From Dyadobacter sp. CY343 (lineage in GTDB: Bacteria > Bacteroidota > Bacteroidia > Cytophagales > Spirosomataceae), in assembly GCF_021390335.1 (NCBI RefSeq), contig NZ_JAJUXK010000001.1, forward strand, positions 124,001-188,000: a DNA stretch of 64,000 bases, written 5' to 3'. Below, piece by piece: positions 47,362-55,250 of this stretch; within the stretch, counting starts at the first letter, position 1, and every line of letters begins with the position of its first letter. Under the pieces are notes generated by a model that saw nothing but the letters and a program-made list of their open reading frames with translations, made no database searches and had not been told where the DNA came from. The translations under genes were made by a program, and so were the position numbers.

Positions 47362-48558
47362 ATGCATCATAAACTTATCTATATCTGCCTGCTGGTTCTT
47401 CTGATGCCGGGTCTTGCTCACGCCCAAGCCAAAGGGAAAAAAGGGGCGGATGTTAAGTTTAAAAAAACAGAGCTGACCAAAAGGTTCATTTCCGAAGGAG
47501 CCGCAATGGGCGATGTGAATAAGGATGGAAAAAAGGATGTGCTGGCTGGGGCATACTGGTTTGAGGCACCCTCCTGGAAAGCGCACGAAATCATGAAGCC
47601 GGATACTTTTCAGGTAAATGGCGGGTACAGCAATTCATTTCTGGACTATGCGATGGACGTGAACCAGGACGGTTGGATCGATCTGGTCCGGATAGACTGG
47701 CCGGGAAAAGCGGCATATTGGCACGAAAACCCCAAAGGGAAAACGGGACACTGGCCCGCGCATGAAATACATGGATCGGTTGGAAACGAGTCGCCGATGA
47801 TGGTGGATATTGACGGCGACGGCAGATTGGACCTGCTTTGCAACGATCCCACTGCTAAAAAAGTGATCTGGCTAAAATCTCCTTCCAAAAAAGGGGATGT
47901 TGCCTGGGAGAAATTCGTGATCAGCAACGATCCGAATAATTCTACGCACATGTATACCCACGGAATTGGTTATGGGGATATTAATGGCGACGGAAGAAAG
48001 GATGTGCTTGTGAAAGCAGGCTGGTGGGAAGGCCCGGCAGAGGGGCCGGCCAAGCATGGAAAAGAGGAAGACTGGAAATTTCATCCGGCCGATCTGGGCA
48101 AAGATTGTTCGCAAATGTATGTGCTCGACCTGAATGGCGACGGGTTGAATGATGTGCTGAGCGCCTCGGCCCACGATTATGGTGTGTGGTGGCACGAACA
48201 ACAGAAAGATACCCAGGGTAATGCAATATGGCGGCACCATACGATCGACGATACGTTTTCTCAAACGCATGGTCTGGAAATGAAGGATATCAACGGCGAT
48301 GGAAATATCGATTTTATTACTGGTAAGAGGTATTTTGCACACCACGGAAACGATCCGGGCGAATTTGAGCCTGCCGTAGTGTATTGGTTTGAATATAAAC
48401 CCGGCAAAACGCCAACCTGGACCCGGCACGAAGTGGATAACAATTCAGGAGTAGGATTGCACGTAACAGTTGAAGATATTAATAACGACGGGCTGCTTGA
48501 TATTGTGACGGGTAACAAGAAAGGGGTAAGGGTTTTTACGCAGCAAAAGGGTAAATAA
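47362..48558 (+). CDS. Secreted FG-GAP (VCBS-like) repeat protein
   Basis: The ATG at 47362 gives 398 residues with a signal peptide (MHHKLIYICLLVLLMPGLAHAQ); the frame from 47242 adds 40 residues inside the repeat and is unlikely. It has about seven aspartate-rich loops (DVNKDGKKDVLAG, DVNQDGWIDLVRI, DIDGDGRLDLLCN, DINGDGRKDVLVK, DLNGDGLNDVLSA, DINGDGNIDFITG, DINNDGLLDIVTG), one propeller in size. It has no T9SS tail. Similar proteins often sit next to PVC-type dehydrogenases and sugar epimerase genes, as here, which suggests a shared sugar-oxidising pathway. Confidence 0.85.
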   Translation: MHHKLIYICLLVLLMPGLAHAQAKGKKGADVKFKKTELTKRFISEGAAMGDVNKDGKKDVLAGAYWFEAPSWKAHEIMKPDTFQVNGGYSNSFLDYAMDVNQDGWIDLVRIDWPGKAAYWHENPKGKTGHWPAHEIHGSVGNESPMMVDIDGDGRLDLLCNDPTAKKVIWLKSPSKKGDVAWEKFVISNDPNNSTHMYTHGIGYGDINGDGRKDVLVKAGWWEGPAEGPAKHGKEEDWKFHPADLGKDCSQMYVLDLNGDGLNDVLSASAHDYGVWWHEQQKDTQGNAIWRHHTIDDTFSQTHGLEMKDINGDGNIDFITGKRYFAHHGNDPGEFEPAVVYWFEYKPGKTPTWTRHEVDNNSGVGLHVTVEDINNDGLLDIVTGNKKGVRVFTQQKGK

Positions 48559-48564
48559 AATCGA

Positions 48565-49410
48565 ATGAAATTCGGGATCAACACATATTTGTTTGCTTCG
48601 CCTTTTACAAATGACGGTGTTTCCTGGTTTCCGAAATTTAAGGAATGGGGCTTTGACTTTGTCGAAATAGCGGTTGAAGATCCGGCTAATATCGATCCGG
48701 TATTTGTAAAAATGGCATTGGACGCTGCTGGGCTGGAATGTCGCTCGGTATGCGCGGCAACTGGTCCTGGTCGCGATTTGAGGGGGAATCGGAAGGAGCA
48801 GGTTACATCCATGGAATATGTGCAGGCGCTTGTTGATCTTGCGCCGATACTCGGGAGTAAGCTGGTGGCCGGGCCGATCTATTCCTCCGTAGGTCGGGCT
48901 GACCTTGTTGATGAAGGAGAAAAGGTACAGCAGTGGCAGACTGCGGTTTCAAACCTTCGGAAGCTCGCAGCCTATGCGGCGGAGAAAGACGTGAAGCTGG
49001 CAATCGAACCGCTCAACAGATATGAGACGGATATGGTCAATACCTGCGACCAGGCACTGCGCATGATCGCGGACGTTGGAAGTGATAATTTGCTCGTGCA
49101 CCTGGATTCATTTCACATGAACCTGGAAGAAAAAGATCCCGCATTAGCAATAAGAAATGCCGGGAATAAGTTGGGGCTGCTGCATGCGTCGGGCAGCGAC
49201 CGGGGTACGCCGGGTGGAGACCAGATCAACTGGGACCGCATATTCGCCGCGCTGGATCATATTCATTATCAGGGAGATATTGTAATCGAATCGTTTACGC
49301 CCGATGTAAAGATCATCGCCAAAGCTGCTTCGATCTGGCGGGTTATTGAGCCTTCGAAAGAATCGATTGCAATAGATGGACTGCACTTTTTGAGATCGCT
49401 TGCATTCTAG
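48565..49410 (+). CDS. Sugar phosphate isomerase/epimerase-like TIM-barrel protein
   Basis: This 281-residue cytosolic protein matches the xylose-isomerase-like / D-tagatose- and psicose-3-epimerase-type family: start KFGINTYLFASPF, KLAIEPLNRYETDMVNTCDQ, NLLVHLDSFHMNLEEKDPAL and DIVIESFTPDVK. The Glu, Asp, His and Glu in these motifs are the expected metal ligands. It starts 6 bp after the FG-GAP gene, so the two are coupled. In the context of the dehydrogenase it may process a keto-sugar. Confidence 0.88.
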   Translation: MKFGINTYLFASPFTNDGVSWFPKFKEWGFDFVEIAVEDPANIDPVFVKMALDAAGLECRSVCAATGPGRDLRGNRKEQVTSMEYVQALVDLAPILGSKLVAGPIYSSVGRADLVDEGEKVQQWQTAVSNLRKLAAYAAEKDVKLAIEPLNRYETDMVNTCDQALRMIADVGSDNLLVHLDSFHMNLEEKDPALAIRNAGNKLGLLHASGSDRGTPGGDQINWDRIFAALDHIHYQGDIVIESFTPDVKIIAKAASIWRVIEPSKESIAIDGLHFLRSLAF

Positions 49411-49427
49411 CTCTCGATAAAGTTTGG

Positions 49428-49468
49428 ACATAAAAAAATCCCCGTTTTGAGCGGGGATTTTTTTATGT
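49428..49468. terminator. Bidirectional terminator between the epimerase gene and mqo
   Basis: Two perfect 17-base arms (ACATAAAAAAATCCCCG and its inverse) flank the 7-base loop TTTTGAG. The T-runs on both sides allow termination in both directions, serving the convergent genes. Confidence 0.92.
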
Positions 49469-49480
49469 ATCTGTCAATAA

Positions 49481-51007
49481 TCAGGCAGTAAGCTCTGCTT
49501 CGAGGTGTGAAGTACTCAAATGCAAAACGTCAGTTGTCCAGGCTCTGGTTTTGGCTGCGAGTTCTTCATTCTTCGCAAGTGACTGACCGTAGGAAGGGAT
49601 CATTTTCTTAAACTCATTTTGCCACTCGGCTGATTTCGCTTCCGGGAAACAGCGCGCGATCAGTTCCAGCATGATCGATACCGATGTAGAAGCGCCCGGA
49701 GAGGCTCCAAGCAATGCAGCAAGCGAACCGTCTGCCGCAGTCACCATTTCAGTACCGAATTCCAGAACACCACCTTCTTTCTCATCTTTTTTGATCACCT
49801 GCACACGCTGACCTGCTTTTAACAGATCCCAATCTTCCAGCTTTGCATCCGGCAAGTAATCCCTCAATGCTTCCACCCGATCCTCCGGCGACTGGCGTAC
49901 CTGGTCGATCAGGTATTTGGTGAGCGGAATATTGTGTATTCCCGCCGCCAGCATTGGTTTTATATTATTGAGTTTGATTGATAAAGGCAGATCCAGGTAT
50001 GAACCGTTTTTCAGGAACTTGGTAGAAAAACCGGCATAAGGCCCGAAAAGCAGCGCTTTTTGTCCGTCGATCATTCGGGTATCCAGGTGAGGTACGGACA
50101 TCGGCGGTGAACCTACGGATGCTTTACCGTAAACTTTTGCCTGGTGTTTTTCAATGATCTCGGGTTTGTTGCAAACCAGCCACTGGCCGCTCACCGGAAA
50201 CCCACCGAAACCTTTCCCTTCCGGAATGCGCGATTTTTCAAGCAACGGCAAAGAACCTCCTCCCGCACCGATGAATACAAATTTGGTCTGCACATAACGT
50301 GAGGCACGGCTGTCGCGTTCTTTCACTTCGATCATCCAGGAACCGTCTTTTTTCCGGGTAAGATCGTCGACTTCATGGTTGAGGAAAAGGTCCACACCTT
50401 CCTGTTCTTCAAGGTAATTGAACATTGCCCGGGTGAGCGTACCGAAATTGACGTCGGTACCCAGCTGCATTCTGGTCGCAGCTACTTTTTCATTTTTATC
50501 GCGCCCTTTCATCACAAGTGGGATCCACGATTTGATCTCTTCCTGGTCCTCGGTATATTCCATTCCCCGGAAAAGGTGGTGACTCGTCAGTGCAGTGTAG
50601 CGTTTGTGCAGGTAATCCACATTTTCATTTCCCCAGACGAAGCTCATGTGTGGAATATTGTAGATAAATGTGGCAGGCGATTCGATTACCCCGGTTTCCA
50701 CAAGGTGAGCCCAGAACTCTTTCGAAACTTCAAAAGACTCGGCAATTTTCACAGCCTTTTTAGTTTCAACGGAACCGTCGGGAAGCTGCGGTGTATAATT
50801 GAGCTCACAAAATGCAGAGTGGCCGGTACCGGCATTATTCCATGCATCCGAGCTCTCAGCGGTTACCCGGTCCAGTCTTTCGAATATCGATATGGTAATA
50901 GCAGGATTCAACTTTTTGAGCAGGACGCCCAAAGTCGCACTCATGATGCCGGCTCCGATAAGAACAACGTCAGGCGTGCTCGTTTTTGAAGACTTTTTGG
51001 TATTCAT
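49481..51007 (-). CDS. mqo: Malate:quinone oxidoreductase
   Basis: The ATG at 51007 gives 508 residues starting MNTKKSSKTSTPDVVLIGAG. This FAD-dependent, membrane-associated enzyme oxidises malate to oxaloacetate and reduces quinone in the TCA cycle. The N-terminal FAD motif is VVLIGAGIMSATLGVLLKKL. WNNAGTGHSAFCELNYTPQ, GGFPVSGQWLVCNKPEIIEK and GASPGASTSVSIMLELI are conserved in MQO. The longer start at 51058 would only add a poorly conserved 17 residues. It is a single gene between terminators. Confidence 0.96.
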   Translation of the reverse strand: MNTKKSSKTSTPDVVLIGAGIMSATLGVLLKKLNPAITISIFERLDRVTAESSDAWNNAGTGHSAFCELNYTPQLPDGSVETKKAVKIAESFEVSKEFWAHLVETGVIESPATFIYNIPHMSFVWGNENVDYLHKRYTALTSHHLFRGMEYTEDQEEIKSWIPLVMKGRDKNEKVAATRMQLGTDVNFGTLTRAMFNYLEEQEGVDLFLNHEVDDLTRKKDGSWMIEVKERDSRASRYVQTKFVFIGAGGGSLPLLEKSRIPEGKGFGGFPVSGQWLVCNKPEIIEKHQAKVYGKASVGSPPMSVPHLDTRMIDGQKALLFGPYAGFSTKFLKNGSYLDLPLSIKLNNIKPMLAAGIHNIPLTKYLIDQVRQSPEDRVEALRDYLPDAKLEDWDLLKAGQRVQVIKKDEKEGGVLEFGTEMVTAADGSLAALLGASPGASTSVSIMLELIARCFPEAKSAEWQNEFKKMIPSYGQSLAKNEELAAKTRAWTTDVLHLSTSHLEAELTA

Positions 51008-51221
51008 AACGAATAAAGTATAATATGTTAGCGGGCGGCAAAACCCGGAAAAGTACAAAAGCTATTCTATAACAATCAACGTAATACCTTTCGTTTCGAA
51101 AATAGTATAAATCAAAAAAATAAAGTTATGGCAGGTTACAAGTTCTTGATTGGGGGCAATTAAAACTTTTTTAGTTGCAATAACTGGAATAAGTCGCTGC
51201 GCCCAAATCTTAGCGTGGTAC

Positions 51222-51266
51222 AAAAACAAAGAAGCCGCTCCATTCAAGGGAGCGGCTTCCGAAAAA
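51222..51266 (-). terminator. Rho-independent terminator of the collagen-like gene
   Basis: GAAGCCGCTCC and GGAGCGGCTTC form a perfect 11-bp stem around a short loop, followed on the minus strand by a T-rich tail (TTTGTTTTTG). It lies 30 bp after the collagen-like gene's stop codon. Confidence 0.88.
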
Positions 51267-51295
51267 TCTCTATATAAAAACAATACCAGATGCTG

Positions 51296-51850
51296 TTACT
51301 CTTTCAGTCCTAGCGCAGCCATAGCTTGCTTGTAATTTGTCCAGTCAACTTCTGCGCTTTGTCTTAGCTTATCTGCTGGGATAAACACAGCGCGAATCGC
51401 TTCAAACTGACGCTCGGGAGCAGCTTCCTGATCTTCCGACCAAGATAATGGACGAATGTCGACAAATATTGTATTGCCTCTCAAAAGCGTTACGAAATGG
51501 TAGTTAGTCGATTTGTTGTCCGCAAATCTTACGACACCCGGCTGCGCCCACCAGAATCCCTGGCTTTTGATAAATACGACAATAGCGCTTTTGTTAATCA
51601 TTGCAGTGTCGGCAGCAGTCAAATTTGCTTTTCCAAGCGTGTATCCACCTTTCGTTGTAGTAACAGCTCCTGTTAAAATTTCTTTCGCTCCCATGCCATC
51701 GGCGCCAGCTTCACCTGGCTCACCTTTTTCTCCGGCAGCTCCTGGATCGCCTTTTGGTCCGGCCGGGCCGACTTCTCCCTGAGGGCCGTCGCAACCAAAT
51801 CCAACACCAATCAATCCAATCCATGCAATGAACATTAGCTTTTTAATCAT
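51296..51850 (-). CDS. Collagen-like-repeat lipoprotein
   Basis: This 184-residue protein has a lipobox (MIKKLMFIAWIGLIGVGFGC, Cys20). It is followed by ten perfect Gly-X-Y triplets (residues about 22-51: GPQGEVGPAGPKGDPGAA, then GEKGEPGEAGADG), which can form a collagen-like triple helix. The C-terminal 130 residues are a separate globular domain (KEILTGAVTTTKGGYTLGKA; FWWAQPGVVRFADNKSTNYH). It is probably on the outer surface or periplasm as a trimer. The function is unknown; bacterial collagen-like proteins often serve in adhesion. A strong terminator follows it. Confidence 0.85.
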   Translation of the reverse strand: MIKKLMFIAWIGLIGVGFGCDGPQGEVGPAGPKGDPGAAGEKGEPGEAGADGMGAKEILTGAVTTTKGGYTLGKANLTAADTAMINKSAIVVFIKSQGFWWAQPGVVRFADNKSTNYHFVTLLRGNTIFVDIRPLSWSEDQEAAPERQFEAIRAVFIPADKLRQSAEVDWTNYKQAMAALGLKE

Positions 51851-52204
51851 AATCGTATAAGTTTAGTTAAAGAGTTGTTGGTACTTGAGTAGAAAATGTT
51901 GAAAACAAATAAAACAGGAAATGTTACAAATACCTAGGATGCGCATCCACATAGGCCGCAAAATTAGGCTCTTTGCCCTGTTTTTTGTTGAATTGATACA
52001 AAAATTGTACCACCCACAGGGGTTACACGTTACAAATTAGCTACAATGAAAAACTTCGCCCAACCTTATAGTAAATTTGCTTCAATATTGAAGTTATTGT
52101 AGCTTTATTAATATTTTCATATATATTAAGTGTAGTAGGAAGTTTCGGGCGCGTCACCCGGTCGTGCTATGCAAAATTTATAACACTATCATAATCCAAG
52201 ATTT
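51851..52204. other. Divergent intergenic region with no gene seen
   Basis: This 354-bp AT-rich stretch separates the collagen-like gene (minus) from the first PorU2-like gene (plus). I see no protein or RNA gene in it, only the promoter and palindrome at 52076-52107 for the right-hand gene. A promoter for the left gene was not clear. Confidence 0.6.
52076..52107 (+). promoter_or_regulatory. Bacteroidota promoter with a palindromic spacer, first PorU2-like gene
   Basis: TTTG at 52076-52079, a 20-bp spacer, then TAGCTTTA at 52100-52107 (one mismatch to TAnnTTTG). The spacer contains the perfect 14-bp palindrome CTTCAATATTGAAG (52080-52093), a possible operator. The ATG is about 97 bp downstream. 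Confidence 0.6.
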
Positions 52205-55180
52205 ATGAACACAAAAAATTTTACAAATTTTTTTTTCCTTCTCTCGTTCGGCCTCACACTATTTGGAGTTCAGCTACACGCGCAGACACCTTGGAGTGGC
52301 AAGTATGGGAATGAGTGGCTTGCAGGGAAATACGGCCAGTCATGGTTGAGGATCGGGGTTAGCAAAAGTGGTCTGTACAAAGTTGCATTGCCTGCAAACT
52401 TTCAGAATAAGCCCGGAAAACTGCATTTGTATCGTCGGGGAGTTGAAGTTGCCCTGGTTAGTGCCTCCAATACGGAGATCGAATTTTACGGTATCCCCAA
52501 TGACGGAGCTTCCGACGCGCTGCTTTATCGCATGCCGACGTCCAGGAAGAATATGAATTTCAGTATATATTCCGATGAAAGCTCCTACTTCCTGACTTTC
52601 GATAATACGGACAGAACGCCTGCCGCTGTAGAGGCGCTAACGCCCGATGATGCCATCGCGAAGCAGGAATCGCACAAATTCACTTTTTACAAAGAATTTG
52701 TGATCGAGAATTCGCACATGACATCTTACCCAACCAGGCCTACCACACTGAACAGCTATTTCGAGGAAGGTAAAGCAGGTACCGGCACCAGATTGGGCAA
52801 TAACCGTCCTCTGGCTACTGTGAATCCGAAGCCTGCCGTTTTTACATCAAATTACGTTGCAGAACCTTTCGCTTATGAGGTAAAAGCCCGGCACGGTTCT
52901 GCCGCACCGAAGCTGAACGTTCGTTTGAAGGGACGTGGGTATCTTTTTAGTGCCAATTCAACTGTTCAGGTTTGGGCAGGGAAGGATGCAGCCTCAACAG
53001 AACTGAGGGGTTCAACCACGGTTACTGGTTTTCTAGATAAAGATCTTAATGTGGACCTGCTTGATAAGGATATCGAGAATGGAAAGGGTATTCTTGGATT
53101 TATGTCGACCGGCGGAGCAACAGACGGTTTCTCAGTGTCTTACTACTCAGTTACCTACAACCAGAAGATCGATATGCAGACACTGGGTTCATACGAATTC
53201 AATTTTCCTGCATCTGCTTCGAACACGCGTTTTACGATCCTGAACCCGCCAGCTGGAACTCTCAGGTTCCTGGATATTACCAACCCCGACCAGCCAAGAG
53301 TGATCACAGGGAATGCTGCGAATATGATGATATCGCGGAATGGTAATGCACTCACGTTATTTGTAACCAAAGACGTTACGACAGTGCCTGCTACTTCGGT
53401 TACATTTCCGGCTATTTCACCTGCTAGTTCCGATTATTTGATCATTACGAATGAATTGCTCGCCACACCGGCTGCTGAATATGCGGAATACCGGAAGGAT
53501 GATTCGCCAGGTAAAAAGTATAAGCCGCTGGTAATAAAAATCAAGGATGTATATAATCAGTTCAACTACGGAGAGCCTAGTCCGGTTGCGATCAGACGTT
53601 TTGTGGACTTTATGGTATCGGATAATAACAAGGATAAATATTTGCTCCTGCTGGGTAAGTCGATCACCTTTTACGAACGTACTGTACGGGAAATTCCTGA
53701 GGAAATCCCGACAATAGGCTTTCCAGGCTCCGATCTGCTGCTGGTTGACGGGCTGGGCGGCGCTCCTGACGACGTACCTGTGATTCCTTACGGTCGGATC
53801 GCGGCTGTTACGGAGCAACAAGTACGTGATTATCTTGAAAAGGTTAAGACCTATGAAAGTCAGTCCGAAAATTTAGGCTGGCGGAAAAATATCCTGCATG
53901 TAAATGGAGGAAAAGGCGAGGACCAGATTTCAGAGTTTCAAGAAAACCTGTCATTTATTGCAACAAGTGCGAAAATTGCGAGTGCTCCTTTTGCAGGTAA
54001 AGTTTACCCGAAAGTGAAGGATAAGACATTGGCAGCTAATGCTATTCAAAGTATCACACTCGCGCCGGAAGTGAACGGAACTGCACCGGGGATATCAGGT
54101 GTAGGGATGATTACTTATTTTGGTCACGGTGGAGTCGATCAAACCGACCTTGATTTCGGGTATGCGATGGATGATGCCAAAAATTATAATAATACCGGAA
54201 AGTACCCCGTGCTTTTCTACAATGGTTGTGGGGTGAATAACCTGTTCAACAACAGATTTAACCTTTTCTCTCAGCCCCTTACAAGTCCTTCTTTCAGGAG
54301 ACCCATGTCACTTGACTGGCTGCTAGCACCGAACAAAGGCGCGATTGTGGTTTTTGGAAATGACTGGGATGCTTATGCAAGTACTTCCAATGAATATCTG
54401 GACAGACTTTATCTTGAAATTTTCCCAAAATCGGATGTAGATAGAAAAACGATCGGAGGTATTATTCAGGAAGTTGCTCTGAAAACCAAACTTGAAATGG
54501 GCTATTCTTACAGTGATGCTGTGAATGGAAGAACTGCTTCCTATTATGATTTCGACCGTGCCAATGTGCATCAGATCATTTTGCAAGGTGATCCGGCATT
54601 GCGTATCCTGATTACCTCAGGCGCACTTCCGGTAGAACTTGCTTCTTTCGATGCAAAGTTGGTAGAGCCAAAAAGAGTTGAGCTGAAATGGAGAACGGTT
54701 TCGGAAACCAACAACAGCCACTTCGCATTGGAAAGAAGTTATAATGGCAAGAATTTCACGGAGATCGGAATGGTTGAAGGTAAAGGCACTATCGATGAAG
54801 TTTCGGATTACCATTTCTTCGACACAAATCCACTTCCGGGAACAAGCTACTACCGTTTGAAGCAGGTTGATAAAGTTTCTGTAAAAGATGGCGCGACAAT
54901 AGAAGGTAAGGCGACTTACTCACAAATTGTGTCGGTGACAAGAGAGAATACCAGCTTGCTTGTTCTTTCGCCAAACCCCACCAGAGATTTTATTAATATT
55001 GACCTGGATGCTCCTGTAAATATCGCACACTGGGACGTTTTGGATCAAAATGGCCGTGTTTATAAAAGAAACGGAAAAGGAACAAGGGTTGACTTGTCAA
55101 ACCTGACCAGCGGCGAGTACATCATCAAAATTCAAACAGAAAATAATGATGTTTATTTTAGAAAGATTGTAAAGCAATAA
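52205..55180 (+). CDS. PorU2-like C25-type protease of the type IX system (copy 1)
   Basis: This 991-residue protein has a signal peptide (FFFLLSFGLTLFGVQLHAQ), a long N-terminal region, and a gingipain-type C25 domain. The catalytic pair is His641 (TYFGHGGVDQTDLD) and Cys675 (LFYNGCGVNNLF), 34 residues apart, as in gingipains (33). A segment NQFNYGEPSPVAIRRFVDF precedes it. The C-terminal part has an Ig-like segment (VELASFDAKLVEPKRVELKW) and a T9SS sorting domain (VLSPNPTRDFINIDLDAPV). PorU-like proteins act as sortases that process T9SS substrates; this identity is inferred, as PorU2 or a plain secreted protease cannot be separated without comparison. It is the first of two tandem copies. 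Confidence 0.85.
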   Translation: MNTKNFTNFFFLLSFGLTLFGVQLHAQTPWSGKYGNEWLAGKYGQSWLRIGVSKSGLYKVALPANFQNKPGKLHLYRRGVEVALVSASNTEIEFYGIPNDGASDALLYRMPTSRKNMNFSIYSDESSYFLTFDNTDRTPAAVEALTPDDAIAKQESHKFTFYKEFVIENSHMTSYPTRPTTLNSYFEEGKAGTGTRLGNNRPLATVNPKPAVFTSNYVAEPFAYEVKARHGSAAPKLNVRLKGRGYLFSANSTVQVWAGKDAASTELRGSTTVTGFLDKDLNVDLLDKDIENGKGILGFMSTGGATDGFSVSYYSVTYNQKIDMQTLGSYEFNFPASASNTRFTILNPPAGTLRFLDITNPDQPRVITGNAANMMISRNGNALTLFVTKDVTTVPATSVTFPAISPASSDYLIITNELLATPAAEYAEYRKDDSPGKKYKPLVIKIKDVYNQFNYGEPSPVAIRRFVDFMVSDNNKDKYLLLLGKSITFYERTVREIPEEIPTIGFPGSDLLLVDGLGGAPDDVPVIPYGRIAAVTEQQVRDYLEKVKTYESQSENLGWRKNILHVNGGKGEDQISEFQENLSFIATSAKIASAPFAGKVYPKVKDKTLAANAIQSITLAPEVNGTAPGISGVGMITYFGHGGVDQTDLDFGYAMDDAKNYNNTGKYPVLFYNGCGVNNLFNNRFNLFSQPLTSPSFRRPMSLDWLLAPNKGAIVVFGNDWDAYASTSNEYLDRLYLEIFPKSDVDRKTIGGIIQEVALKTKLEMGYSYSDAVNGRTASYYDFDRANVHQIILQGDPALRILITSGALPVELASFDAKLVEPKRVELKWRTVSETNNSHFALERSYNGKNFTEIGMVEGKGTIDEVSDYHFFDTNPLPGTSYYRLKQVDKVSVKDGATIEGKATYSQIVSVTRENTSLLVLSPNPTRDFINIDLDAPVNIAHWDVLDQNGRVYKRNGKGTRVDLSNLTSGEYIIKIQTENNDVYFRKIVKQ

Positions 55181-55185
55181 TAAAA

Positions 55186-55229
55186 GAAAAACACGGATAA
55201 TGACGTATGTATATTATCCGTGTTTTTTT
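55186..55229 (+). terminator. Terminator between the two PorU2-like genes
   Basis: ACACGGATAAT and ATTATCCGTGT form an 11-bp stem extended by A/T pairs, followed by a T-run (TTTTTTT). It lies 5 bp after the stop codon of copy 1. Confidence 0.88.
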
Positions 55230-55250
55230 GTTTAATCCTGTCGAATATTA

